From the NCBI GenBank assembly GCA_965203985.1, contig CBDBDS010000001.1, positions 124,001 through 188,000 on the forward strand: a DNA stretch of 64,000 nt. The letters are read 5' to 3'. Below, in pieces: positions 50,661 through 59,464 of the stretch (position 1 is its first letter; each line of letters opens with the position of its first letter). Origin of the DNA: Bin87 sp965203985 (GTDB taxonomy: Bacteria > Chloroflexota > Dehalococcoidia > Lucifugimonadales > UBA3495). Below the pieces are notes generated by a model that worked only from the letters and a program-made list of their open reading frames with translations, was not told the origin of the DNA and ran no database searches. The position numbers and the translations under genes are program-made.

Positions 50661-51188
50661 CTACACGTTGAGCGGACCGTGTTTCAACGAGAAACCCACG
50701 GCAGACGTGTCGCCAAGCTGCAAAGTGTCATCGCCGGTGAGCGACCGCAACCGCCGCAATTGGGTATTGCTGGCGATCGTGAACGGGCGCGGTGGGGCGT
50801 CCAGCAGCGAGAGCAGTAAGGGCATTTCATTCTCAACCTTGTCCATCATCTCGGCCAATTCTTCAGGGTGGCGGTGGTTCTCGTAAAAGTTCTCGTGGCC
50901 TACACGGTATGCTGCTGAAAGGGCTTCTTGCAGGTCAACGTTCGGGCTTTCGGCCAGTATCTGAAGCCCGACGTTGTGGATGGCCTGGTGGCTCTGATGA
51001 TGCCAGCCTCGCTGCTCCGCGATAGCCTTCAGCGGTTGCACCACCGCGCTCCAAGCCTTTTCACCGGCTTGCATGCGGTTTCCGTTTTTCAGTTCCTCGC
51101 GAGCATGGATCATAAATCGTCGGCTGATCCGGCGACGGTCGTCCAGGCTTTGTTCGCCAGGTTCGGGCAAATCAGGCGCGGCAAGCAT
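50661..51188 (-). CDS. PaREP1/HEPN-like protein
   Basis: A 175-residue helical protein. MQAGEKAWSAVVQPLKAIAE followed by QRGWHHQSHQAIHNVG matches the pattern at 21670-22038 and the PaREP1-like group. The C-terminal 50 residues (SLLDAPPRPFTIASNTQLRR) are an extra extension. It lies 35 bp upstream of der on the same strand. No nucleotidyltransferase partner is adjacent. Function unknown. Confidence 0.6.
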   Translation of the reverse strand: MLAAPDLPEPGEQSLDDRRRISRRFMIHAREELKNGNRMQAGEKAWSAVVQPLKAIAEQRGWHHQSHQAIHNVGLQILAESPNVDLQEALSAAYRVGHENFYENHRHPEELAEMMDKVENEMPLLLSLLDAPPRPFTIASNTQLRRLRSLTGDDTLQLGDTSAVGFSLKHGPLNV

Positions 51189-51264
51189 ATCAGCCTCTTG
51201 TTCGCTTCGTTGTCAAATCGACGGCTTGCGGCGAGTGTCTCGCCGATTCCACGACAGTGAGACC

Positions 51265-52197
51265 CTATCCCAGCAGGAACTCCAGTACCGCTTTCTGCGC
51301 GTGCAGGCGATTGTGCGCCTGCTGGTACGCTACCGATTGAGGATGTTCCAGCATCCCAGGAGGCACCTCTTCACCATAATGCGCCGGCATATCGTGCATG
51401 AAACACGCGCCCGGCGCCGCCTGGGCCATCAGGGCACCGTCCACCGTATAACCCTGGAAAGCCTTGATGCGCGCTTCCGATTCCGCCTCGTCGCCCATGC
51501 TGGTCCAGACGTCCGTGTACACCACGTTGGCGTCGATCACCGCGTCCGTCGGACGCACCAATGGATGCACCGTGGGCCGTGGGCCGTCATCTGCTCGCGC
51601 CGCCCGTTCGCTAGCTGCGTCGAATGTCTGCTCTTCCAGTTGATATCCGTGCGGGGCCGCGATGGCAAAGTTCATGCCCACGGCCGGCGCGCCCAGGCAG
51701 AGGCTCCGCGCCACGTTGTTCCCGTCGCCGATATAGGCCAGGTTCAACCCATCGGTCTTGCCGTGGGTCTCGGCGATGGTCAGGAGGTCGGCCATGGTCT
51801 GACACGGATGCTCCACATCGGAAAGCGCATTTATTACCGGCACATCCCCGAACTCCGCCAGTCCGACCAGCGAGTCGTGGGAGTTGACGCGAGCCACGAT
51901 GCAGTCCACGTACCCGCTCAGCACGCGCGCCACGTCGGAGACCGGCTCGCGTCGTCCCAGTCCCACCTCGTCCTGCCCCATATACAGGCTGAACCCGCCC
52001 AACTCCGCGATCCCGATCTGGAAACTGACTCGGGTACGCAGGGAGGGCTTTTCGAACAGCAGCGCCACTCGCTTGCCGGCCAGGGGACTGGCGCTTCCCG
52101 GCGGAGCCGCTTTCAACTCTCGCGCCCGCTCAATCAGCCCGCGCGTCTCGTCAGGCGATATGTCGGTTATGGACAGGAAATCCCGCTTGGAACTCAT
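51265..52197 (-). CDS. argF: Ornithine carbamoyltransferase
   Basis: A 310-residue enzyme that makes citrulline from ornithine and carbamoyl phosphate for arginine synthesis. The carbamoyl-phosphate site is FEKPSLRTRVSF; LSDVEHPCQTMADLLTI gives H-P-C-Q; LAYIGDGNNVARSL is the domain-2 start. The ornithine loop, normally H-C-L-P, reads M-H-D-M-P-A-H. The rest of the loop and the C-terminal helix are normal. The Cys to Asp change might alter the amino-acid substrate. No other arg gene is adjacent. Confidence 0.88.
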   Translation of the reverse strand: MSSKRDFLSITDISPDETRGLIERARELKAAPPGSASPLAGKRVALLFEKPSLRTRVSFQIGIAELGGFSLYMGQDEVGLGRREPVSDVARVLSGYVDCIVARVNSHDSLVGLAEFGDVPVINALSDVEHPCQTMADLLTIAETHGKTDGLNLAYIGDGNNVARSLCLGAPAVGMNFAIAAPHGYQLEEQTFDAASERAARADDGPRPTVHPLVRPTDAVIDANVVYTDVWTSMGDEAESEARIKAFQGYTVDGALMAQAAPGACFMHDMPAHYGEEVPPGMLEHPQSVAYQQAHNRLHAQKAVLEFLLG

Positions 52198-52367
52198 GGT
52201 CTGGGTCCTGTGGAGACTGGAAACAGGGACAGATTCTGATCTGTCGTGGCGATACGCTATCGGCTGCGAGCATTGCAGACAGGTCGGCGTCGCCAGTTTA
52301 GAGACACCGATATGATAGCATACGGCCCGCCGACACTGGAGAAAGCGAACGCGACACAGGAGTAACG

Positions 52368-52787
52368 ATGACTGAACAAACTGACAATCGGGAAATCGAA
52401 CTGACGCCGGGCCTGATTGGCCGGCGGGAAGTGTTGGTGTGCGAGCACAACGTCGCGCCTCACGTCGCCAAGCTCAGCACGCCGTCCATGATCCGCGCCA
52501 TGGAGCAGGCCTCGCAGCGGGCCATCCTGGACCGCCTCCCGCCGGAGCAATCCACCGTCGGGTTCGAGGTCAACGTCCGCCACGTGGCCGGCGCGGATAT
52601 CGGCGTCACGGTCGTGGCCGTCGCCGAGCTGGAACGTGTCGACGGGCGCTGGCTTTATTTCAAGGTGGAAGCGTTGGACGGCGATCGCACCATCGGGGTC
52701 GGCACGCACCGGAGAGCCATAATCACTCTGCCACCCGAAGCCACCAACCGTGGGGGCGGCAATGACAGCCACACCCACGAGCTATAA
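52368..52787 (+). CDS. Hotdog-fold thioesterase (FlK-like)
   Basis: A 139-residue hotdog-fold protein. STPSMIRAMEQASQRAILDR is the central helix; STVGFEVNVRHVAGADIGV and YFKVEALDGDRTIGVGTHRR are the strands. It is most like fluoroacetyl-CoA thioesterase/thioesterase-superfamily members, which hydrolyse short acyl-CoAs. Thr, Glu and His equivalents are visible (T-P-S-M, M-E-Q, R-H-V). CAGGAG precedes the ATG. It ends at a bidirectional terminator. Confidence 0.8.
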   Translation: MTEQTDNREIELTPGLIGRREVLVCEHNVAPHVAKLSTPSMIRAMEQASQRAILDRLPPEQSTVGFEVNVRHVAGADIGVTVVAVAELERVDGRWLYFKVEALDGDRTIGVGTHRRAIITLPPEATNRGGGNDSHTHEL

Positions 52788-52815
52788 ACCATCGGAATAT
52801 CAATTGACGCAAACA

Positions 52816-52845
52816 GGGCGGGTTTTTACCCGCCCCATTTGTTGT
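52816..52845. terminator. Bidirectional terminator between convergent genes
   Basis: A perfect 8-bp stem GGGCGGGT/ACCCGCCC (52816-52823 and 52828-52835) with loop TTTT, flanked by CAAACA and CATTTG. It separates the thioesterase from the NHL operon end. Confidence 0.65.
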
Positions 52846-52933
52846 CAAAGAGACAAAAAAGAACCGGTGCTGGGGTGAGAAGCACCGGTCCTTGAGGAGA
52901 AATGTCTGAGCACTTCCCGGGTGAGCCGCCAGT

Positions 52934-53983
52934 TTACAGGTTGAACTGCGGGTCCAGGTAGGTGTCGTCCTTCTCGTAAACCTGCAGCCGGGAGCGCAGG
53001 GTGTCGCACACCAGCAACCGGTTGTTGGCCCGGTCGAAGTTGACGCCCATGGGCATCCGGAACGTGCGCTGCTGCTGTTCCAGGTCGGGAACCCGGCGGC
53101 GGGCCTTCACCATGTCAGGGTTGGCGTTCAGGGACAGGTCGCCCCATTCCGACACCTCGGTGGCGTCCCCTTCCAGGTAGGCCAAAGGACGAGCGTCCGC
53201 ATCGTAGATCACGACGCGCTCGTTCATCCAGTCCGCCACGTAGACATCGCCCTCGTTGTCGATGGTGACGTCCAGCGGGTGGTTGAGCTCACCGGAGCGG
53301 GTGCCGCGGCTGCCGAAGGTGCGCAGGTGGGTTCCGCCCGCGGTGTACTTCTGCACCCGGTGGTTGCCCCAGTCGGCGATGTAAAGGTCGCCGGCATCGT
53401 CTATGGCGATGCCCGAGGGCATTTCCAGGTCCTCGGCGCCGTTACCCTTGGTGCCGAAGCCTCCCAGGTAATCGCCGTCCTTGCTGAACTTCTGCACGCG
53501 GCTGCTCTTGGCCGAAACCACCCAGAGGTTGTCGTCGGCGTCGAAAGCCAAGCCGGCGGCGCCGCTGAGCTGGCCTTCGCCATCCCCGGCCTCGCCCCAG
53601 TGCTTCACCAAGTTGCCGTCGGCGTCGAACACGGCGACCATGTTCTTCCACTCGTCGGAAGCGTAAACGTTTCCGGCGGAATCGAGGGCAATGCCGGTGA
53701 TCCACTCGAAGAGGCCCCTCGAGCTGGCCTGGTAGGCGATGCCTTCGCGGCCGAATTCACCCAAGAATTCCTCGCCGCCCTTGCCGTCGGTGTTGCCGAT
53801 GGTGCACTTGGTGATCCGGGCGCTGGGATTCTGCTCACCGCCGCGGTTGGCAACGTACATCGTGCCGTCATCCAGGGTCGCCACGCCAACGGGCTGGCTG
53901 AAACCCATGCCCACCTGCCCCTGGCGGCCCACATTCTTGATGTACAGCCATGCCCGACCGCTTGCTACGGTATTCTGAGGCAT
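52934..53983 (-). CDS. NHL-repeat beta-propeller protein
   Basis: A 349-residue propeller. Blades such as FEWITGIALDSAGNVYASDE, LEMPSGIAIDDAGDLYIADW and LNHPLDVTIDNEGDVYVADW repeat about every 50 residues. There is no signal peptide. GTGGAGG is 9 nt before the ATG at 53983. It is the last gene of an operon with DUF1501 and DUF1800. Related to the propellers at 9960 and 19467. The role is probably in binding or catalysis on an exported or surface-linked substrate; this is inference. Confidence 0.82.
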   Translation of the reverse strand: MPQNTVASGRAWLYIKNVGRQGQVGMGFSQPVGVATLDDGTMYVANRGGEQNPSARITKCTIGNTDGKGGEEFLGEFGREGIAYQASSRGLFEWITGIALDSAGNVYASDEWKNMVAVFDADGNLVKHWGEAGDGEGQLSGAAGLAFDADDNLWVVSAKSSRVQKFSKDGDYLGGFGTKGNGAEDLEMPSGIAIDDAGDLYIADWGNHRVQKYTAGGTHLRTFGSRGTRSGELNHPLDVTIDNEGDVYVADWMNERVVIYDADARPLAYLEGDATEVSEWGDLSLNANPDMVKARRRVPDLEQQQRTFRMPMGVNFDRANNRLLVCDTLRSRLQVYEKDDTYLDPQFNL

Positions 53984-54070
53984 AGTTTTTCCTCCACTTG
54001 AGATGGGTTGAACCGGCGGCACCGTAGCCGATTGGCCACGTCGCCGCCGTTTTTTGTTGGGCCGTTGGGC

Positions 54071-55204
54071 TTACTTCTTGATGATGTCCAGCTTGGGGAA
54101 GGCGCCGTTGACGATGGGGTTGGCGTCCATGCCAAGCCAGTCCTCAACGATGCTGGAGTACGCGCCGCGGAAGTCGTAGTTGGGAACCAGGTCGCCCTGT
54201 TCCAGGTCCTCAGCCTTGCGGGACGGGTACTCGCCGTAGAAGCCACCCTGCACGCTGTCGCCGATGGCGAAGGCCACGCCGGCTGCGCCGTGGTCGGTGC
54301 CGGAGCCGTTGTCACGGACGCGGCGGCCGAACTCGGAGAACAGGTACATGACGATGTTCTCGCCGGTGTTGTGCTCCTTCATGTCCTCGAAGAAGGCGCT
54401 GATGCCCTCGGAAACTTCCTTCCACAGCACCGGGTGGGCCGCAGCCTCACCGGCGTGGGTGTCGAAGCTGCCGTGCTGGGTGTAGAAGATCTTGGTGCCC
54501 AGATCGGCCATGTATACCTGGGCAATGTCGCGCAGGTGCGAGGCGATGGGGCTGTTGGGATACTCAACGTTGCTGGAGTACTGCTCAGGAGCGACCTTCA
54601 CAATGTCGGCGCCCACCATGGCGTCGGTGCCGGTGGACCGCAGGTAGTCGTTCACGAAGCTGCCGCCCACGGTGGGAGCGTACATCTTGGAGAACAGGTC
54701 CAGGGCCTTGGAGCGCTGGTCGGTATCGGCGATGCCGGTCAGCAGGCCGTAGGTGCTCAGGTCAGCGATGGCGGCGACGGGGACGCCGGGGACCGCAAGG
54801 GCCCGGGGCAGGCCGTGGCCGAAGTTGATCGCCGTCAGCACGTTTTCCTTGTTGGGGTCCATCTCGCGCGCAACGCGGCCGGCCCAACCCTCGGTGCCAA
54901 CCTTGTCCGGCTCACAGGTGTGCCAGATGTCCATGCTGCGGAAGTGCGAGCGGGGGCTGTCGGCGTAGCCGATGCCATGGATGACGGCCAGCTTGCCCTG
55001 GTCAAACAGCTCTTTCATTGGGCCCATGGTGGGGGCGAAGCCGAGCTCGTCGTTGACCGGGATGATGTCTTCGCGCTCGTAACGAACCGCGGGGCGGTTG
55101 TCGTAGTACGTCGCGTCGTTGTAGGGGATCACCGTGTTGAAATAGTCGTTGCCGCCGGTGAGCTGCAGGACCACGATGACCGGATCTTTCTTGGTGGAGG
55201 TCAT
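54071..55204 (-). CDS. DUF1501 family protein
   Basis: A 377-residue protein of the DUF1501 family, which has an alkaline-phosphatase/sulfatase-like fold. PVIVVLQLTGGNDYFNTVIP is the family start (G-G-N-D); NIVMYLFSEFGRRVRDNGSG followed by TDHGAAGVAFAIG is the signature near the C-terminus (S-E-F-G-R, then T-D-H-G). Members often have a Tat signal; none is obvious here. AAGGAG precedes the ATG at 55204. It nearly always pairs with DUF1800, as here. The biochemical role is not established. Confidence 0.88.
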   Translation of the reverse strand: MTSTKKDPVIVVLQLTGGNDYFNTVIPYNDATYYDNRPAVRYEREDIIPVNDELGFAPTMGPMKELFDQGKLAVIHGIGYADSPRSHFRSMDIWHTCEPDKVGTEGWAGRVAREMDPNKENVLTAINFGHGLPRALAVPGVPVAAIADLSTYGLLTGIADTDQRSKALDLFSKMYAPTVGGSFVNDYLRSTGTDAMVGADIVKVAPEQYSSNVEYPNSPIASHLRDIAQVYMADLGTKIFYTQHGSFDTHAGEAAAHPVLWKEVSEGISAFFEDMKEHNTGENIVMYLFSEFGRRVRDNGSGTDHGAAGVAFAIGDSVQGGFYGEYPSRKAEDLEQGDLVPNYDFRGAYSSIVEDWLGMDANPIVNGAFPKLDIIKK

Positions 55205-55301
55205 TGCGTATGCTCCTTGTTTGATGTGCGTTTCGTCGTACGACGATGTCGAGGCCATGGACGGGCCGGAGAGTTGCCGGCCCATCCAGCATCTTTCCGG
55301 T

Positions 55302-56702
55302 TTAGCCGAACTGGTACTCGGTGGTGGCGCTGATCAGGGCCATGGTCTCACCGATACGAGTCGCGGTGGCGGTCCGGTCGTCCCAGTTGACGTCGCCGCC
55401 GGAGCGGACGTGCTCGGCCAGCTGGCCGCGGGTCTCCTCGCTGAGCTCGATGAACCCCATGTACTCGGTGCACGCGTTCAACAGGTGGTCCGGGGTGGTT
55501 ACGCCGTCGTCCTGCATGCGGTCGAAGATGTCCTGCATACCGGGTAGATCCGGGTTGGAAACGCGGTCGGCCACGAAGTTGATGCGGGCCAGGAGGGCAC
55601 CGGAGTTGATCCACTCCAAGCCGGTGTGCCAGCCTTCCACCGACGGCGGGTCCAGGATGGACTGGCCCATGTAGGTGGGCTCCTTGCCGATGTTCAGGAC
55701 GCCGGGGTCCGGGTTCTCGAACAGGCCGACCATCCGGAGCGTGCCGGCGACGACTTCGGCCGGGCTCTTGATCTTCTGGTAGCGGGCGTCCTTGAACCAC
55801 TGGGAGTTGAACATGTGGCGCAGGACGGCCTTCATCTCGAAGCCCGACTGCTCGAACACGTCCATCATCTCTTCCAGCGCGTCCTCGTCGCGAGCCGGCT
55901 CGATGGTCCACGCGGGAACCTGGGGCTCGTCGGCGACGAAGAAGTTGTAGAGGTGGCGGCAGATGAAGCGGGAGGTCGCCGGCTCTTCGAGGATGATGTC
56001 GATGATGTCCTCGCCGTCGAAGTTGCCGGTGCGGCCCAGGAAGGTCTTTTCACCGAAGTCGTGGTCGGCTTCGTTGTAGGAGAACTTCCACGGATAGCGG
56101 CCGTACGGAGCGCGCGGCAGCTTGGCCTGAATAGTCCAGCCGGTGAAGGCCCGCGAGCACTCGCGAACGTCGACCTCGGTGTAGTTCGAAACACCCATGG
56201 AGAACAGTTCCAGGAGCTCGCGGCCCCAGTTCTCGTTCACGGCGTCACGGTGGTTCTCGTTGTTGTCCAGCCAGAAAATCATGGCCGGATTCTTGGACAG
56301 TTCGATCAGAATGTCCCGATAGTTGCCCATGCCGTGCTCGCGCAACATGTCGATCTGCTCGAGCAACTGGTCGCAGTTGTCGACCTTGGAGTTGCCGGTG
56401 GCAAAGACATGGTGCCAGAACAGCGTCATCTTCTCTTCCAGGGGCCGGTCGCTGGATACCATGTTGTACATCCAGTTGGCCTGGCCGGAGAAGGGAACGC
56501 CACCGGGGAGCAAGAAGCTGGGGTGGTACCGGAGCAGGAGAGCCATCTTCCCACCTTCGCGGTTGGCGGGGGGATCGATCAGCTCTTCTACGGTGGCCTC
56601 GTAACCCTGGGCAACGCATCGCTCCAGCTCTGCGCGGTTGGCGCCAAAGCCGGCGCGCCGCATCAGGTGGGCCATCAATGCCAGGTCATCCTTTTGTGAC
56701 AT
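55302..56702 (-). CDS. DUF1800 family protein
   Basis: A 466-residue protein of DUF1800. MAHLMRRAGFGANRAELERC is the family start (L-x-R-A-G-F-G). KMTLFWHHVFATGNSKVDNC carries the F-W-H-x-H-F-type motif, NENWGRELLELFSMGVSNYT the E-N-x-x-R-E-L-x-E-L-F motif, and SNYTEVDVRECSRAFTGWTI and FICRHLYNFFV follow. AGGAGG lies before the ATG at 56702. It is first in a three-gene operon with DUF1501 and an NHL protein. Members are often exported; function unknown. Confidence 0.9.
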   Translation of the reverse strand: MSQKDDLALMAHLMRRAGFGANRAELERCVAQGYEATVEELIDPPANREGGKMALLLRYHPSFLLPGGVPFSGQANWMYNMVSSDRPLEEKMTLFWHHVFATGNSKVDNCDQLLEQIDMLREHGMGNYRDILIELSKNPAMIFWLDNNENHRDAVNENWGRELLELFSMGVSNYTEVDVRECSRAFTGWTIQAKLPRAPYGRYPWKFSYNEADHDFGEKTFLGRTGNFDGEDIIDIILEEPATSRFICRHLYNFFVADEPQVPAWTIEPARDEDALEEMMDVFEQSGFEMKAVLRHMFNSQWFKDARYQKIKSPAEVVAGTLRMVGLFENPDPGVLNIGKEPTYMGQSILDPPSVEGWHTGLEWINSGALLARINFVADRVSNPDLPGMQDIFDRMQDDGVTTPDHLLNACTEYMGFIELSEETRGQLAEHVRSGGDVNWDDRTATATRIGETMALISATTEYQFG

Positions 56703-56782
56703 CCTGTGCCTCCTTCCTTCGATTTGATGCCGTTTTTGCCGGGATTCCATGCGCCGTTCCCGGTCTCACGACGGTTGCCGGT

Positions 56783-56811
56783 AGTGTAATTTAGTTGCCG
56801 CACCCTGTCAA
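56783..56811 (-). promoter_or_regulatory. Near-consensus promoter of the DUF1800 operon
   Basis: On the minus strand TTGACA (56811-56806), 17 bp, TACACT (56788-56783). The leader to the ATG at 56702 is about 75 nt. Confidence 0.7.
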
Positions 56812-56901
56812 CAAAATCGGCGTATCGCTCAAATTTGATAACGATTATAAAGTAGTAACCAATGGCAAAGACAAGGCAAAACGCTAGAGGTTCCCCGGTG
56901 G

Positions 56902-57111
56902 CTAGGCCCGCTCAAATTCGTCCCTGGATATGCCCAATTGTCGTAGAACCGCCCGCAAGGTGCCGGGTCTCAAGTCGCTGCTGCCCCAGTTGGGGATTGA
57001 GGTTGTTGCATCACTGTCCAAGTTTATCCAAATCTCATGGTCACCGCGCCCTTGGCGTTCAAACCGGCAGTTCAACCGGCGTAACTGGCGCGTAAGTTCG
57101 CGGTAGGTCAG
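56902..57111 (-). CDS. hicA: HicA mRNA interferase toxin, CTG start
   Basis: A 69-residue HicA toxin: LTYRELTRQLRRLNCRFERQ, then GRGDHEIWINLD with the catalytic His in a dsRBD-like fold, and GTLRAVLRQLGISRDEFERA at the end. HicA cleaves mRNA in the cytoplasm. There is no ATG, GTG or TTG at the start; the codon in the Met position is CTG (57111-57109). It overlaps the hicB stop as C-TGA, the same 4-bp geometry as ATGA. An in-frame stop lies 4 codons upstream, so no earlier start is possible beyond that point. Translation probably depends on coupling to hicB. Confidence 0.8.
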   Translation of the reverse strand: MTYRELTRQLRRLNCRFERQGRGDHEIWINLDSDATTSIPNWGSSDLRPGTLRAVLRQLGISRDEFERA

Positions 57112-57353
57112 GCAGTGACCGTGACCTCACCGGTTTGTACTGGCGTCTCCACCAATGCGGTCGGCAATCCCAATCCGCGTTCCTGATAGGACTGGATAAA
57201 GGCTTCCGCCATGCCTTCCAGGATGTACAGCGTTTCGGCGGGGGAGTCTCCCCAGGCGCAACAGCCCGGCAGAGCCGGTATTTCCGCCATGTACTTGTCC
57301 CCCGTTTCCTCGCTGGGTTCGTACATCGCATAAGAAAGTTTGTACCGTTTCAT
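57108..57353 (-). CDS. hicB: HicB antitoxin
   Basis: An 81-residue HicB protein: MKRYKLSYAMYEPSE, then KYMAEIPALPGCCAWGDSPA, the RNase H-like partial fold that binds HicA, and the helix LEGMAEAFIQSYQERG. There is no separate DNA-binding domain at the C-terminus. The ATG at 57353 is chosen because the HicB fold begins there; GGAGG is about 12 nt upstream. hicB comes before hicA, the reverse of the most common order. Confidence 0.85.
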   Translation of the reverse strand: MKRYKLSYAMYEPSEETGDKYMAEIPALPGCCAWGDSPAETLYILEGMAEAFIQSYQERGLGLPTALVETPVQTGEVTVTA

Positions 57354-57560
57354 GTGACGCAGCGCCTCCAGGAATTTCTTTCCGCTCAAACGATAGCAAA
57401 CAGGCTGAGCTGGCCGCAAGATGGCTACCCCGGATCAACTCGGCCACCACAGGGAAACGGGGCGAACGGAGTAGACACCGTGCGTCACGGGCATTTGCCG
57501 GGGCGCGGCGGAATCATTGGCGCGCCCCGGCTCTGCTTCGCCTGCTCGTCTCCAGGCCCA

Positions 57561-59381
57561 TCAGCAAACCGGCAGATCCAGTTCGTCCAAGTCGTTCTGG
57601 TCAACGCTGAACAGCGCCGCCGGAATGCACCCGCTCAATTCGTTCCGGATGACGTACAGCAGCATCAACTCGGTCAACTCGGTCAACTCGGTCGGTATCT
57701 GGCCGGTCAGTTGATTGGTATCCAGGTGCAGTTGCTCAAGTTTGGCAAGCCTGCCCAACTGCGGCGGTATGGAGCCGCTCAACCGGTTGTTGTCCAGGTG
57801 CAGTTCCTCCAGATTTGTCAGGTTGCCCAACTGCGGCGGTATGGAGCCACTCAACTGGTTCCGGTTGACGTTCAATACCTTCAGCTCGGTTAGCCTTCCC
57901 AGTTGCCCGGGAATCGCTCCTTCCAGTTCATTCTCGAGAAGATACAACGATTCCAGTTTCGGGAGGCTCCCCAACTCGTCCGGTATCTGGCCGGTGAGCC
58001 GGTTGCTGTTCAAGCGCAAATGCTTCAACTCGGTCAAATCGCCCAACTCCGAAGGGATTTCTCCGTTCAGCATATTATTGGAAAGGTTCAGCGTCTCGAT
58101 TTTGGCCAGATCGCTCAGCGCCGACGGTATCTCCCCGGTCAGGTCATTGTTGTCCAGGCGCAGATATTCCAAATTGGACAGATCTCCAAGTTGCGCCGGG
58201 ATGGGTCCGCTGAGTTTGTTGTCGTGCAGAGCGATCCACTCCAAGTTTTCCAGCTCACCCAACTTGGCCGGGATCGGGCCGGTCAGTCCATTTTCGCGCA
58301 GGGTCAGTCCCCGCAGGTTGGTGAGATTGCCCAGTTCGGCCGGTAACGGGCCGGTCAGCTGGTTGCTGCGTATGCCCAAGTAGCTCAGCCTGGACAGCTT
58401 TCCCAACTCGGGCGGTATGTTGCCGGTGAATTCATTCTGACTCAGCCACAGAGCGCCGAGGTTGGCGAGACTACCCAACTCGTCCGGTAACTCGCCGGTC
58501 AGCTTGTTGCCGTCCAGATCAATGGTCCTCAGGTTGGTAAGGCCAATTATCTCGGGCGGTATTTCACCGGTCAGTTCGTTGTTCCACAACTCAAGATCGG
58601 TGAGATTGCTGAGACGACCCAACTCGGGCGGTATCGGCCCGCTGAGTCGGTTGTGATCGAATGACAGCACGGTCAAATTGGTGAGGTTGCCAATTTCCGC
58701 CGGTATCTCTCCGCTGATCCTGTTACCATCCATGTCCAGCGTGTCCAGGCTGGTCAGATTACCCAGCTCCGGCGGCAGCTGGCCCCTCAGGCCGTTGTTG
58801 TCCAGGTAGAGAACCAGCACGCAGCCGTCGCCGTCGGTGGATACGCCGAACCAGGTGCCGATGGGAGCGTCATCACTCAACCAGTTGACGCTGTTCCTCC
58901 AGTTGGGCCCGTCGGTAGCGTTGTACAAAGCCTCCAGCGCGGCCCGGTCGCCGGCGCATGCCGCCGGGCCTCCGCTGAGCCTGATCAGGTCCGACCACGG
59001 CGACCATTGCGGTTTCCCATAACGCTCGGCGCTGCTCGCGACAATGAACCAGTAGGCCTCCCCCGGCGTAAGGCGCGTGACAGTGTAGGAAGTCTGGCCG
59101 TTGTTGGCTATGCTCACGGAAACGAATGCTTCTCGCCAGTCCCGGTTGGATGCCCTGGCCTCCGCATAGTCTTTGGACGAAATCCAACCGATGCGGTAAA
59201 AGTTCGCCGAATCAACGGCCGTCCAAGTGACCACCACCTCGCCGGGGTTGGCTCCGGCAGCCACCTGGGGCTTGCCGAAGTTCGTCGGATCGCTCTGGGC
59301 CGCCACCGGCGTCCCTTGCCCGCTGGCGACAACCAACAGGGCAGCCACCAAAAATGCTGCGATAGCTACGCTAATCTTCAC
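57561..59381 (-). CDS. Secreted leucine-rich-repeat protein (17 LRRs)
   Basis: A 606-residue exported protein. A signal peptide (ISVAIAAFLVAALLVVASG, cleavage near VAAQS) is followed by one FN3-like domain (about 35-130), an LRR cap (DRAALEALYNATDGPNWRNS) and 17 repeats of 24 residues of the plant type, L-x-x-L-x-x-L-x-L-x-x-N-x-L-x-G-x-I-P. The C-terminus is a short Cys-ended cap (DELDLPVC). No anchor is seen, so secretion or loose surface binding is likely. It starts with GTG. Such eukaryote-like repeats suit protein or glycan binding. Confidence 0.88.
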   Translation of the reverse strand: MKISVAIAAFLVAALLVVASGQGTPVAAQSDPTNFGKPQVAAGANPGEVVVTWTAVDSANFYRIGWISSKDYAEARASNRDWREAFVSVSIANNGQTSYTVTRLTPGEAYWFIVASSAERYGKPQWSPWSDLIRLSGGPAACAGDRAALEALYNATDGPNWRNSVNWLSDDAPIGTWFGVSTDGDGCVLVLYLDNNGLRGQLPPELGNLTSLDTLDMDGNRISGEIPAEIGNLTNLTVLSFDHNRLSGPIPPELGRLSNLTDLELWNNELTGEIPPEIIGLTNLRTIDLDGNKLTGELPDELGSLANLGALWLSQNEFTGNIPPELGKLSRLSYLGIRSNQLTGPLPAELGNLTNLRGLTLRENGLTGPIPAKLGELENLEWIALHDNKLSGPIPAQLGDLSNLEYLRLDNNDLTGEIPSALSDLAKIETLNLSNNMLNGEIPSELGDLTELKHLRLNSNRLTGQIPDELGSLPKLESLYLLENELEGAIPGQLGRLTELKVLNVNRNQLSGSIPPQLGNLTNLEELHLDNNRLSGSIPPQLGRLAKLEQLHLDTNQLTGQIPTELTELTELMLLYVIRNELSGCIPAALFSVDQNDLDELDLPVC

Positions 59382-59464
59382 TGACCTGGCTCCTTATGCA
59401 GGTTATTGTTTTTATCCGAGCGTCGTCGATTTTGGGAACGACAGACCAATCCGCCGTGGATTGA

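Noticed and set aside
54020..54057. Hairpin followed by a T run between the DUF1501 and NHL genes
   Set aside because: The T run lies on the plus strand while both genes are on the minus strand, so it would not terminate their transcription.
54008..56699. Long plus-strand frames across the DUF1501 and DUF1800 genes
   Set aside because: Both are mirror frames of real minus-strand genes and lack domain motifs.
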